DNA from: Sulfidibacter corallicola
GTDB lineage: Bacteria > Acidobacteriota > Holophagae > Acanthopleuribacterales > Acanthopleuribacteraceae
Reading direction: 5' to 3'
NCBI RefSeq assembly: GCF_017498545.1
Contig: NZ_CP071793.1
Location: 8,426,256-8,490,255 of the forward strand
DNA length: 64,000 bases
The position numbers and the translations under genes are program-made. The first letter of the stretch is position 1. Each line of letters opens with the position of its first letter. Positions 36,625 through 45,380 of this stretch are shown here, piece by piece. The notes under the pieces are model-generated. The model saw only the letters and a program-made list of their open reading frames with translations. It ran no database searches and was not told the origin of the DNA.

Positions 36625-36709
36625 GGTAGGACCGGTAAGGTAGGACCGGTAAGGTGTGGCCGGTAGGGCACGGCCAGTAGGGCACGGCCGGTAGGGCACG
36701 GCCGGTAAG
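36625..36709. repeat. 14-bp tandem repeat upstream of cytochrome copy A
   Basis: About six degenerate units of the type GGTAGGACCGGTAA or GGGCACGGCCGGTA in tandem. The equivalent tract at 37839-37909 has about five units and a different order, so the tract has changed since the duplication. Confidence 0.8.
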
Positions 36710-36881
36710 GCGGGTCCGAAGCCAGGGCGGGCATGGCGATCCGCGACAGTTAGGGCCTGTCGGAACGCGACTGACGGGATTGGCGGTGGGATTCAGCTCT
36801 GCTCGCGAAGGCGCTCGAAGGGGACAGGCAGATGCAAGCAACTGAAAAACAAACGATTGTGTCTGTCGGCTCGTTTCTGCC

Positions 36882-37799
36882 TCAAGAATCGGGGGCCACG
36901 GGCGGAACCGTTTTGAGGAAGTCGTAGATTGCGCCGAGATCGGTTTCGGTCATGTCGGAATATTGGATCCAAGGCATCACCGTGTTGCGATCACGGGGGG
37001 TCTCGAGTTGGCGGACCTCTTCCACCGCGAACGCTTTGAAGGCGGCGACGAAGGCTTCGCGGCTCCAGCCCATGACGCGGGCCTTGGGATGGGGGGTCAG
37101 GTTCACCGAGGTAACCGAACCGCCGCCTGGAATGTTCAGCCGCATGCCACCGGCCAGGTCGCCGCCGTGGCACATCCTGCAACCAGCCGCGTTGACAAGG
37201 TACCGACCGCGGGCCACCGAGTCGTCTTGGGGCGGCATGGGCTTGGCCTGGTAGGGCTTGGGAAGAACTCGGCCCACCATCGAAATCAAGAACGGGGGAC
37301 TGGCTTTCGGGGGCTGGTGGTCGATGCTGGGTAGGGTTCGCAAGTAGGCCACGATGGCCATCACGTCGGATTCCGCCAGCCTGGCGTACACGTAATAGGG
37401 CATGTCCGGATGGAGTGGCTCGCCTTGCCGATTCAAGCCACTGGTGATGGCACGGGCGATTTCGCCATCACTCCAATCACCGAGCGCAAAAGGCGTGATA
37501 TTCGCCGCGGGTGCATCCTCCGGTGAGAAGATGGTATGCGTCGCCCCCTGACCGGCCGTGCTCGCGACCACCGGACCCGATTGACGGTCCCAATCCCGCT
37601 CCGAATGGCAACTCAAGCACAGGGCCACGTGATTCACCAGGTAGCGGCCCCGCGCCAGTTGGGCAGGGTCGCCCTCGACGCGGGATTCGGGGGCGGGAAT
37701 CGATCGGGGAAACGCGGCCCAAAGAACCGCGGCAGCCGCGATTCCCAGCCCGATCAACGCGAGCAGGGCCAAGATGGCAAATTTCATCCATCGCCTCAT
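36882..37799 (-). CDS. Membrane-anchored diheme cytochrome c (copy B, probable original)
   Basis: 305 residues, 303 identical to copy A. Same anchor, two CxxCH heme sites and same start context (AAGGAG, 7 bases). It lies 192 bp downstream of the anti-sigma-like gene on the same strand. Since this copy keeps its junction with the intact anti-sigma gene, it is the likely parent. If the ECF sigma factor drives the operon, copy B is the first target in line. Confidence 0.95.
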   Translation of the reverse strand: MRRWMKFAILALLALIGLGIAAAAVLWAAFPRSIPAPESRVEGDPAQLARGRYLVNHVALCLSCHSERDWDRQSGPVVASTAGQGATHTIFSPEDAPAANITPFALGDWSDGEIARAITSGLNRQGEPLHPDMPYYVYARLAESDVMAIVAYLRTLPSIDHQPPKASPPFLISMVGRVLPKPYQAKPMPPQDDSVARGRYLVNAAGCRMCHGGDLAGGMRLNIPGGGSVTSVNLTPHPKARVMGWSREAFVAAFKAFAVEEVRQLETPRDRNTVMPWIQYSDMTETDLGAIYDFLKTVPPVAPDS

Positions 37800-37991
37800 G
37801 AGAGATCTCCTTTGGATTGAATTGGTGAAGATGGAAACGGTAGGACCGGTAAGGTAGGACCGGTAAGGTAGGACCGGGAAGGTGTGGCCGGTAGGGGACG
37901 GCCGGTAGGCAGGTCCGAAGCCAGAGCGGGCATGGCGATACGCGACAGTTCGGGCCTGTCGGAACGCGACTGACGGGATTGGCGGTGGGAT

Positions 37992-38612
37992 TCAGCTCTG
38001 CTCGCGAAGGTACCGATCGAGGGCGGCGGCGGACCAAATTTCGAAATGGTCGCGAACCTGGATGATGACCCAATCCTCCGCTGTCGCCGAGGTGGCGGCC
38101 AGGGCTCGAGCCGGGATTTTCAACCGGCCGGCGCTCACCTGGGCATACCATTTTTCCCGTTGTTCCCATTCGGCTGCCACCTCTGGGTCGCTGCTCGGGC
38201 GAATGTCCTCCTCGTCGAAGAGCCACAGGCAGTGTTCACCGTAGTACTCGTAGACCACCATCACGATTCGCTTACCTTCGACCGCCGCGAACAGGTCGGA
38301 CCGCGCCACGATCCCGTCCATTGGCACCGGGATTTTCTCCGCCTGGGCACGAATCGCATGGTCGGACCCGAAGTGTTGGACCAGCAGAATCCCCAGGACC
38401 AGCACCACCATCACCGCCGCGAACAGCAGTTTCGGCCCGGAGAAGAAGCGACGCCGCCAAGAGGGCGTGGGATCCGCTTCGATCCTGGCCATGACCTGGT
38501 TGGTAAAGGCGCGCTTGCGGGCCTCGTCGTTCGCGCGGGCCGCCGCCAGTTTGTCGGTAAGTTCCGCGAGGAAGGCCTCGTCGGACGGGTCGAATTGGGG
38601 GTGGGATGCCAT
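37992..38612 (-). CDS. Membrane anti-sigma-factor-like protein
   Basis: 206 residues. A cytoplasmic helical N-terminus (about 1-55, FDPSDEAFLAELTDKLAAAR), one TM helix (LLFAAVMVVLVLGILLV, about 63-79), and a periplasmic C-terminus of about 120 residues. No zinc-binding HxxxCxxC motif is present, so it is not a ZAS-type factor. The role is inferred from position: it follows the ECF sigma gene by 11 bp on the same strand. GAGGAA lies 6 bases before the ATG at 38612. The last codons (LREQS and stop) are also found as a scrap at 36793-36807. Confidence 0.72.
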   Translation of the reverse strand: MASHPQFDPSDEAFLAELTDKLAAARANDEARKRAFTNQVMARIEADPTPSWRRRFFSGPKLLFAAVMVVLVLGILLVQHFGSDHAIRAQAEKIPVPMDGIVARSDLFAAVEGKRIVMVVYEYYGEHCLWLFDEEDIRPSSDPEVAAEWEQREKWYAQVSAGRLKIPARALAATSATAEDWVIIQVRDHFEIWSAAALDRYLREQS

Positions 38613-38623
38613 GGGGTTCCTCG

Positions 38624-39187
38624 TCAGCGGCCCAGAAGTTCGCGACACTTTCGCACCGCGAAAAACATTCGGGTTTTGACCGTGCCAATGGGGATCTCCA
38701 GGATCTGGGCGATCTCCGGGTAGGTGAGTTGTTCCACGCTGTTGAGTAGCAGCACGTCGCGCTGGCCTTCGGGAAGTTTGCCGATGAGGTCGTAGAGCGA
38801 CAGTTTCTCGAGGTGGTGCGGATCGGGTCGATCCCCAACCAGTTTCTCGGAAAGCGCTACGCCCTGTGGATCGGGTGCTTCCAGGGAAATGTCCGCACCG
38901 CGACGGTGTTTCCGGCGATAGCGATCCTTCAGGAGGTTGCGCGCGATATGGTAGAGATAGGTTTTCAATTTGGCGACCGGTTCATAGTGGGCCCGCCTGC
39001 GATAGAGGCGCACGAACACTTCTTGAGCGAGGTCTTCGGCTTCAGGGGGATCCCCGCACATGAGGGTCAAGTATTGGATCAAGCCAGCCTGGCAGCGATC
39101 GACCAGCGCCGCAAACGCCGAGTCGTCGCCTCGGGCGGCTTTGGTCATGAGCTCTTCCAGGGTTTCTTCTGTGGTTTGAATGGGCAA
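38624..39187 (-). CDS. ECF-type RNA polymerase sigma factor
   Basis: About 187 residues. Region 2 contains AEDLAQEVFVRLYRRR and the -10 recognition part YLYHIARNLLKDRYR; region 4 is LPEGQRDVLLLNSVEQLTYP with the helix-turn-helix EIAQILEIPIGTVKTRMF. This is a sigma-70 family group 4 factor. The start is uncertain: a TTG at 39187 keeps the complete first helix; an ATG at 39148 has a GGAAGAG box but would trim it. It is translated immediately ahead of the anti-sigma-like gene, the standard regulator pair, and may control the cytochrome genes downstream. Confidence 0.9.
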   Translation of the reverse strand: MPIQTTEETLEELMTKAARGDDSAFAALVDRCQAGLIQYLTLMCGDPPEAEDLAQEVFVRLYRRRAHYEPVAKLKTYLYHIARNLLKDRYRRKHRRGADISLEAPDPQGVALSEKLVGDRPDPHHLEKLSLYDLIGKLPEGQRDVLLLNSVEQLTYPEIAQILEIPIGTVKTRMFFAVRKCRELLGR

Positions 39188-39779
39188 GGTGATACCGAGT
39201 AGGTGGAAATGGGTCGCCGCGAATAACCATCGGTTTTTTGCGATTGAACCACAATAACGCCGGGTTTTCGGGAGCGGTTCAAAAGAAGAATCATTTTTTT
39301 CGCAATTTGGGAAAACCCAGTCCAGCACTAGACGGATTTCCATGGAAACAAATCTAAGACCTTTAAACAAAACACGTTATACGCGCCTGTCCCCATGCAC
39401 CCCCATGCACCCTGCACCCAGTTCCCGCATGACGAAAGAGGCGGTGCGGCAGTCATTTGGGCATGGCCGGTAAGGCCGCCGGCCCGACTCCTCGAAGCAA
39501 TCCAGGATCGCAGTTCCCGCCTCCAAAAAGAGCTGTGTGCTCTACTTGAAACGAAGTGGTGCATTCAAGATGAGATGGGTCTTGCTGTCGTCGATTCCAT
39601 ATCGAGAAACCCGGAAAGACCGAAACCAGGAAAAGCAAGGCCAGGGTGTGTCACCAACTGCCCGTTTGTTCTTTCCTGGTTTCCGATGTTCATGGGTTCT
39701 TGCTTCATTTTTCGGAAGAAAAACCCATGGCCCTTCTCAAGGGTGTTCACACGGGCCTGTCACCCATGCCCCGTGCCTG
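39188..39779. other. Intergenic, mostly a dispersed repeat
   Basis: About 590 bases without a gene. Holds GCCTGTCCCC at 39385-39394 and the left copy of a ~315-bp direct repeat (39421-39737). Confidence 0.6.
39421..39737 (+). repeat. Left copy of a ~315-bp direct repeat flanking the HEAT-like gene
   Basis: Closely similar by eye to 41427-41738: both open GTTYCCGCATGAYGAAAGAG, share CGGCCC-G-CTCCTCGAAGCAAT, GGATCGCAGTTCCC and AACCAGGAAAAGCAAGGCCA, and end ACCCATGGCCCTTC. A hairpin lies near the end (CATGGGTT 39691-39698 with AACCCATG 39722-39729). The core around CGGTAAGGCCGCCGGCCC is related to the 197-bp array repeat. Confidence 0.9.
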
Positions 39780-41081
39780 CTATCGCCTATCCCGATCTAA
39801 GCCAGGCGACTCGGATAGAAGTCCCTTTCGGGCTTTCTCGGCCAAGCTGAGTCTACCGCTCCCGGGTGATGCGCCTTCCTCCAAGCTGATCCAGCCGGGA
39901 TCACCGCTACCACGACGCAATTGAATGCGCGAAATGGCCATCTTCAACTCCTCGGCGAGTCGACCCCTGGTGTTCGCTCGGACCCGAGCCAGAGGTTCGA
40001 TGGTCTCCAAATCACCGCAAGCACCCAAGGCCTTGGCGGCCGCAATCGCCAGTTCGATGGGGCGCCCCGGCAACACATCCAAGAGATAGTCGACGATGCG
40101 GGTGTCCTCCAATTCGCCCATGGCCAGGACCAGTTCGGTCGGCACCGTATCGGGGGGCATGGACCGCACCACCGCGAGAACATGCGGCACGGCCGGTTGG
40201 TGCCAGCCTTTCAGGAGATCGTGCGCCGACGCGGCGAACAGACACGCATTGGACAACGCCGTCATGAGCAACACGATTCGTTCGTCGCGCGGTTGGCTGC
40301 GAATCAGGGTCATCAGGTGGTGGCTGTTCTCCGCGTCACATTGATCGATCAATGGCGGCAACGTCGTGACCAGCGATTGTCCGCCTGCAAGGGCGTCGAG
40401 CAAGCGCCGGCGCCATGTGGGAAAACCGATCGATGGGTGGCCCAGAAACGCATCTCGCCAAGTGTTGGGCTCCAGGCCAAGCAGCACGGTCAAACTCTTT
40501 TCGGACACGGCATCCAGCTCGTCGTCGCAAATATTGGCGATCAAACCGGCTTCGAGGTCGTCGATTTCGACCAGACGTTTGGCGAGGTCCAGCGCCACAT
40601 CGGTTTGGGCGGATACGCTCTCTCCTTCGAGTTTGGACGCTCTGATGATCGGTGGTCCCATCGCGTCCGAGTACAGATAGCACTTCAACACCGAGCCTTC
40701 CAACGATACGTCTCGGAACAGAAGCAGGTCACGGCGTATGGATGCGGTGAACATGCCGACGATCCGGGCCTCGGTACCGTAGAGGGCCACTTGGCCGTCG
40801 AAGGCGGGGTCACCGGTGGAATGGTTGCCTGGCGGGGGCGATACGCCGGCAATGATGGGCAGCAGGCTGGGGCCGCCTGTCAAGGCACGATTGAATTGAA
40901 TGTGAAGGCAGATCCGCACCGCCTCGATATGCCAGGTACACCAGTCCGTTGCACCAGAGGCGTCGAAGTCTTTGTCTGGTATGACAAGTAAGGGGTGTTG
41001 GTACTTTTTCCGACGCCAGTAATCCACGCCGTGGATCGTGCCGACCACGGCGAGAACGATCCAGATAAGGAGATCTTCCAT
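39780..41081 (-). CDS. Membrane-anchored HEAT-repeat-like protein, unknown function
   Basis: 433 residues, N-terminal hydrophobic anchor (LLIWIVLAVVGTIHGV) followed by a basic stop-transfer. The first half (to about 230) is unassigned. The second half is helical with HEAT/Armadillo-like pairs (PHVLAVVRSMPPDTVPTELV, YLLDVLPGRPIELAIAAAKA, GACGDLETIEPLARVRANT), the last resembling PBS-lyase-type HEAT units. It is flanked by ~315-bp direct repeats in the same orientation. The ATG at 41081 has AGGA about 10 bases upstream. Confidence 0.75.
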   Translation of the reverse strand: MEDLLIWIVLAVVGTIHGVDYWRRKKYQHPLLVIPDKDFDASGATDWCTWHIEAVRICLHIQFNRALTGGPSLLPIIAGVSPPPGNHSTGDPAFDGQVALYGTEARIVGMFTASIRRDLLLFRDVSLEGSVLKCYLYSDAMGPPIIRASKLEGESVSAQTDVALDLAKRLVEIDDLEAGLIANICDDELDAVSEKSLTVLLGLEPNTWRDAFLGHPSIGFPTWRRRLLDALAGGQSLVTTLPPLIDQCDAENSHHLMTLIRSQPRDERIVLLMTALSNACLFAASAHDLLKGWHQPAVPHVLAVVRSMPPDTVPTELVLAMGELEDTRIVDYLLDVLPGRPIELAIAAAKALGACGDLETIEPLARVRANTRGRLAEELKMAISRIQLRRGSGDPGWISLEEGASPGSGRLSLAEKARKGLLSESPGLDRDRR

Positions 41082-41317
41082 TCTGCAGTTTTCCTGAGTT
41101 TCATCACGAGAAGTGCCGTGATGGGAGGGACATCGATGCGGGGAAGGGTCTCGAGCTTCGACCTGATTTGAGCGAGCCGTGTTCGCCGAGGAAAGGTCGG
41201 GCGATCAGGCCCTGGAACAATCCATGGTACTGGCATCATCCGCGCGACTCTACCATAGCAGAACCAGGAGACTGGGGATGCGAAGGTTTGTACTTGAGCT
41301 GCCGGTAACTTTCAATA

Positions 41318-41385
41318 TCGAAGATGGTTACACGTGCCTGTCCCCGTTTTCTCGAAGATGGTTACACGTGCCTGTCCCCGTTTTT
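41318..41385. repeat. 34-bp tandem repeat (2 units) carrying the CCTGTCCCC motif
   Basis: TCGAAGATGGTTACACGTGC followed by CTGTCCCCGTTTTC, twice in a row with one difference at the end. Each copy contains the GCCTGTCCCC motif (41336 and 41370). Confidence 0.9.
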
Positions 41386-41426
41386 CCGTTTTTTCCGTTT
41401 CTGCCTCGAAGTAATTCAACTTCACT

Positions 41427-41738
41427 GTTTCCGCATGATGAAAGAGCCGTCGAAGCGGTAAGTTGGGCAGAGCCGGTGAGGCCGCCGGCCCGGCTCCTCG
41501 AAGCAATTCAGGATCGCAGTTCCCACATCCTGAAAGAGTCGTGTCCGCTCTTGAAACGAAGAGGTGCATTCAACCTGAGATGGGTCTTGCCGTTATCGGA
41601 CCTGAATCATGAAGCCCGGAAAGAACGAAACCAGGAAAAGCAAGGCCATGGTGCGCCGCCAAATGCCTATCCTTTCCTGGTTTCCGATGTTCATGGGTTC
41701 CTGCTTCATTCTTTGGAAGGGGAACCCATGGCCCTTCA
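41427..41738 (+). repeat. Right copy of the ~315-bp direct repeat
   Basis: Partner of 39421-39737. The hairpin near its end is longer here (CATGGGTTCC 41692-41701 with GGAACCCATG 41721-41730), with base changes on both arms relative to the left copy that keep pairing. Confidence 0.9.
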
Positions 41739-41905
41739 CCAGAAGCCAGGTCGGGTGTGGCCCCCCGAAATCGAGCCGGTGGGTTCGTCGATCCGCGGAT
41801 CCGATCGGCCGTGGCGAAACGGGCCACGTTCGAAAAAGCCCTGGCCTCGAAGGAGGCCGGGGCGAATGTCGGCAGTGGGCTGGCTCTCCATTCTGACGCG
41901 AGGAT

Positions 41906-42808
41906 CTACGACGTGGCTTCCGACGTGTCGGTCTCTTCCTCCACCAGCGGTATGGCGTAGTGAATCACGGATTTGTCCGAATCGGGTCGGTATTCCGATC
42001 CGTAGAATTCCAGGTCCGCGGCGTAGCTGTGTCGCCGGCCCGACCGCAGCAACCAATTGGCGTAGATGTAGTTGACCGTATGATTCAGCGACCGGGGATA
42101 GCCCCGGTGGGTAAACAGTGCGTAGGTGGTGGCCGGCAGTTCGACCAGCTCGAAGCCCTCGAGGGGGTTTTCTAAATGGGTTACCTCGAACGCGGCGAAA
42201 TATTCCAAGAGGTCGGTTCGCTCCCTGGTTTGGCGCACGATGCCGTAGCCCATTCCAGGAACCAGGTGTTCGATCTCCTCCATCCGCTCGAGCGCGTTTT
42301 GCCAAAGCACCGGAAGCTTGTCGCCAATGTTGTTTTTCTCGGATTCCGGACCGTAGAAGCTGGTTCTCATGCCCAGATAGCGTTTCGCCTCCATCCTGAC
42401 GATTTTCGGCTCCAGCGTCAGGTTCTGGTTGATGTGGTCCATGTAGTCGCCTTCCAGCTTCAGCTTTTTCAAAAACAGGGCGTTCTCGCCCATTTTGCGG
42501 TAGCGATTCGGGGTCATCCCGAACATCTGCTTGAAGGCCCGCGTGAAACTCTCCTGGGTTTCGTAGCCGGCGTCCATGGCGATGTCGATGATCCGCGCGT
42601 CACTGCCCAGAAGGCGATCGAGGGTGTGCGACATGCGCCGGCAGCGGATGTAGGTCTTCAACGTTTCTTTCGTCAGCGCCTTGAAGATGCGCTGAAAGTG
42701 CCATTGACTGATTGCGGCGACGCTCGCCACCTGGGCGGTGGTGAGCTCCTCGTGCAGGTGTTCCTCGATGTAGTCGATGGCACTTTGTATTTGTTGCCGG
42801 TAGTTCAT
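41906..42808 (-). CDS. AraC-family regulator with GyrI-like effector domain
   Basis: 300 residues. N-terminal AraC DNA-binding domain with two helix-turn-helices (about 10-110: TTAQVASVAAISQWHFQRIF and IIDIAMDAGYETQESFTRAF), then the conserved FGMTPNRYR end. The C-terminal ~160 residues resemble the GyrI/SOUL-like small-molecule binding domain (FELVELPATTYALFTHRG, SYAADLEFYG). This is the Rob/SoxS-like architecture that senses hydrophobic compounds. The ATG at 42808 overlaps nothing but begins one base after the upstream gene's stop (TGA-C-ATG), so translation is coupled. Confidence 0.93.
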   Translation of the reverse strand: MNYRQQIQSAIDYIEEHLHEELTTAQVASVAAISQWHFQRIFKALTKETLKTYIRCRRMSHTLDRLLGSDARIIDIAMDAGYETQESFTRAFKQMFGMTPNRYRKMGENALFLKKLKLEGDYMDHINQNLTLEPKIVRMEAKRYLGMRTSFYGPESEKNNIGDKLPVLWQNALERMEEIEHLVPGMGYGIVRQTRERTDLLEYFAAFEVTHLENPLEGFELVELPATTYALFTHRGYPRSLNHTVNYIYANWLLRSGRRHSYAADLEFYGSEYRPDSDKSVIHYAIPLVEEETDTSEATS

Positions 42809-42809
42809 G

Positions 42810-43166
42810 TCAGGGTGTTTCGAAAAAACCGTTCATGGACAGCAGTTTCCCGTGATCGTTATAGGTGCCGTAGCTGATGCCTTCGCCCATGGGCTGGTTC
42901 TCGCCATTACGCATCTCCCATTTGGCGATGCTGCGCTGGTGATGGGCCAGGAACCAGGTGGTCACGAAATGACCGCCGGGGACCTGACGGTGGAAGTCGG
43001 CCATGTACTCGATCAGTTGTTGCCAGCCACGGGCCTGGACCAGTGGATCGGTGTACTCGCATGCGGGGTCCAGACACTGTTCGAATAGTGCCATTTTTCC
43101 TTCCTTGGCGTCCACCTTCCAGGACTCGGTATAGGTGGTCCAAATGTCTCGATGGGGTGTGTTCAT
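42810..43166 (-). CDS. SnoaL-like (NTF2-fold) small protein
   Basis: 118 residues. Begins MNTPHRDIWTTYTESW, contains ECTDPL-like (EYTDPLVQARGWQQLIEYM) and ends with SYGTYNDHGKLLSMNGFF, the strands and helix of SnoaL/NTF2-like enzymes and binding proteins. Start ATG at 43166 follows AAGGAG by 7 bases. It is cotranscribed with and immediately precedes the AraC/GyrI regulator. A detoxifying or ligand-binding role would fit the regulator's sensor domain. Confidence 0.88.
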   Translation of the reverse strand: MNTPHRDIWTTYTESWKVDAKEGKMALFEQCLDPACEYTDPLVQARGWQQLIEYMADFHRQVPGGHFVTTWFLAHHQRSIAKWEMRNGENQPMGEGISYGTYNDHGKLLSMNGFFETP

Positions 43167-43496
43167 GGGGCCGCTCCTTCGTTTGGGATGAGGCCATTCT
43201 AGGCAAGCGACGAAACGGCGTTTTGACATTTTGTGCGATTCTTCGCCAAAACGAGTTCTTCTCATCTGTGCTTTCGCAGTATGCCGAAACGGAGTTCGAA
43301 TTAGGTTTTTAAGCGCTTGTCGAAGCCGGCTTCGAATGACGACAGGTAGGCGGGGCCGCTCACCGCATGATGCCGGGTCGGCTGTCAACGCCATCGCTGT
43401 TGTTCCGCCAAACGAATGCCATGGGATTCGTTTCTGAATCGCTCCTCGCTTCGCGCATGCGTGGGTTCCGGTGAAAATCGTTGGAAAGCCACATCT
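43167..43496. other. Intergenic, no gene seen
   Basis: About 330 bases between two minus-strand genes. I see no gene or repeat of note; it should hold the SnoaL-AraC promoter. Confidence 0.4.
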
Positions 43497-44561
43497 TCAG
43501 GCCGGTAGCTCGGGGGTGGGCGGTGCCGGTACGACGCCCGCCATGCCTGCCTGGATGCGGCGGTCGCCGTGATAGCTTTGGCGGCCGTGGGCGACGCGGA
43601 CGTTGTCCAACAACAAAAGGTCGTTGACCTGCCAGGGGAAGGCGACCGTTTCCGCGGCCCACGCTCGGTTCAACGCCTGCAGGGTGTCCCCGTCAATCGG
43701 GGAGCCATCGCCGAAATAGGCGTTGCGGGGCAGAACTTGGCGGGCGAAGTGGCTGCGCCGATAGGCCCCGATCTCTTTTGGCAGGTTGTCCACGTGAAAC
43801 AGATGGGCTTGGTTGAACCACAGCAAATCGCCGCTTTCCGGATGGCGCCGAACCGCCGCGCACCTTTTGCGGGTGCGCAGGCAGTCGTGGGCCAGCCATT
43901 CGAACTCGATGCCGTCGGCCTGGCAGATGGCTTCCACTTCCGCCCGCGTCTCGGTCTGAAAGGCTTCCTGCCAGGAAAGACCGAGGTGGTGCCCGTAATT
44001 GCGCACGTACATCACGCCCCGCGTCTCGAACGCCGTGCGCACTGTCTCCGGCATGCGGCGGTACAGGGCGGCGCAGTCGGCGATCGGCATGTCAACTCGC
44101 TCCTCGGCTGCGATCTCGCAACGAAAAGCCAGAATGGAGGGGCAGGAAGCGCCGTAGGAGAACTCCTGATGCAAGTGGACCTCGTGTTGCGGCGGGTACT
44201 CGGTCGAGGTGCCGATCTTCTCGGACACGGCGGTGCACAGCGCCGATCGGTTCTCCAAGGGTCGGAACTCGGCCCCGTCGGCCAGGTCGCGGATCAGGCC
44301 CGCGAAGGATTCCGGATCGGCCGCTGCGAAACCGCGCAGCAGCACCGCGCCCCGCTCCCGCAGATGGGCTTTCAGCTCGTCATGATGGGCATCCGCCCAG
44401 CCGCGAGGCTCGATCTCGGCGGAGGTTTCGATCAAAAGGGGCAGATGGCGCTCGGTAAAAAGGGGCCTGCGTTCGATCCGGGGTTGGTTGATCGCGGGGC
44501 CGAACACCGCACCCAGGCGGCGCCGCGACGCTCTTTTGAGGGGGGGTTTTGCCAGAATCAT
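43497..44561 (-). CDS. TauD/TfdA-family Fe(II)/2-oxoglutarate dioxygenase
   Basis: 354 residues. The metal site is HxE (H131-Q-E133) with the distal His in NVRVAHGRQS (about H325) and an Arg nearby for 2-oxoglutarate. The segment SEKIGTSTEYPP and FSYGASCPSILAFRCE match the SyrP-like subgroup that hydroxylates amino acids on carrier proteins or free. The usual GGETPIAD motif is altered to RVDMPIAD. No NRPS gene is adjacent. GGAGG is 9 bases before the ATG. The substrate is therefore uncertain. Confidence 0.9.
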   Translation of the reverse strand: MILAKPPLKRASRRRLGAVFGPAINQPRIERRPLFTERHLPLLIETSAEIEPRGWADAHHDELKAHLRERGAVLLRGFAAADPESFAGLIRDLADGAEFRPLENRSALCTAVSEKIGTSTEYPPQHEVHLHQEFSYGASCPSILAFRCEIAAEERVDMPIADCAALYRRMPETVRTAFETRGVMYVRNYGHHLGLSWQEAFQTETRAEVEAICQADGIEFEWLAHDCLRTRKRCAAVRRHPESGDLLWFNQAHLFHVDNLPKEIGAYRRSHFARQVLPRNAYFGDGSPIDGDTLQALNRAWAAETVAFPWQVNDLLLLDNVRVAHGRQSYHGDRRIQAGMAGVVPAPPTPELPA

Positions 44562-45380
44562 GACCGGGATCCTCCTTCTCTAGTTCCGCGCCGGGCGCGG
44601 GGCAAAGGCTTGGGGGTCCTTTTGGCTTTGCTGCAACCCTTCTCGATCGCGGCGAGCCTGCTCCTCGGCTGCGATCGCCATGATGTCTACAATCTGTTGC
44701 AATCCAATACCTTGCGAGGGCATGACGTCAATCGACCACTTGGAGTTCAAGGACATGGAACGGAGGGCTTGAATGGGAGGAATTTACGAAAGGGCGGAAA
44801 CATATCGCTGAGTGTGATTTGGTTAAGCCCTGGGAGAATCGCCTGTGTGCAAAATGAATAATGGTGGTCTGTTCCCAAGGTGCACCGATCACCACAGCTT
44901 GAAGTACAAGCACGGAGCCGCACGAAATGAGCGAAGCTGGTGAATCTTAACGTTTGGGAGGGGTGTTGAAGCGGATGCTACCAACAACTCGTGTTTGCGG
45001 TCAATTGAAAATTCCCAGCACCTTAAAAATATACTTAGTCGCATGATTTTGAAAATGTGTTTTTTTGGGGAAGGCGTTTGAAATGTGCGGGCTGGGGGGC
45101 GCCTAGGCTCTTGCTCGGAGTTGTCGGGGCAAAGGCAGGCGTAACGGCGGGGGTTTCGATCGGGTGTCGATCATGTAGCCGTGGTCGTGGTCGGTGCTTT
45201 CTGCAACGATCGTGTCCGGAAAAAGCATGGCGAAGGCGGGACAAACCGCTGGGGTTCGGCCCGCCTTCGATTTTGGTGACGTGAATCTGAAAAGTTGTCT
45301 TCCATTCCGATTGGCGGTGATTGCGGACTTTCACCGCGGGGGTCACTGAGAAAACGGAGTCATTCGAGATCGATCAAGTT
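44562..45380. other. Intergenic, no gene supported
   Basis: About 820 bases between two minus-strand genes, moving from GC-rich on the left to AT-rich around 44980-45060. Short open frames have no protein-like pattern or ribosome site. I see no repeat or hairpin. Confidence 0.4.

Larger units (their letters stand above)
35602..38010. repeat. Tandem duplication of about 1.2 kb containing a cytochrome c gene
   Basis: Unit A runs about 35602-36811 and unit B about 36816-38010; matching points are 1214 bp apart at the left end. Unit identity is nearly complete except in a short 14-bp repeat tract. At the right end, B continues into the intact anti-sigma-like gene. A ends with only the last codons of that gene (CGCGAGCAGAGCTGA read on the minus strand, about 36793-36807) and then the GGGGACAGG motif of unit B. 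Confidence 0.95.
41082..41905. other. Intergenic repeat-rich spacer
   Basis: About 820 bases with no gene. It contains a 34-bp tandem pair (41318-41385) and the right copy of the ~315-bp repeat (41427-41738). Confidence 0.6.

Noticed and set aside
41906..43166. Toxin-antitoxin pair
   Set aside because: The coupled genes are a SnoaL-like protein and an AraC/GyrI regulator, neither of which resembles a toxin or antitoxin.
42810..43394. Longer version of the SnoaL-like protein starting at 43394
   Set aside because: The upstream 76 residues are Arg-rich, with no ribosome site; AAGGAG marks the ATG at 43166.
44562..45380. Short frames in the spacer before the nitrilase-like gene
   Set aside because: No ribosome site or recognisable composition; an immunity gene was looked for and not found.
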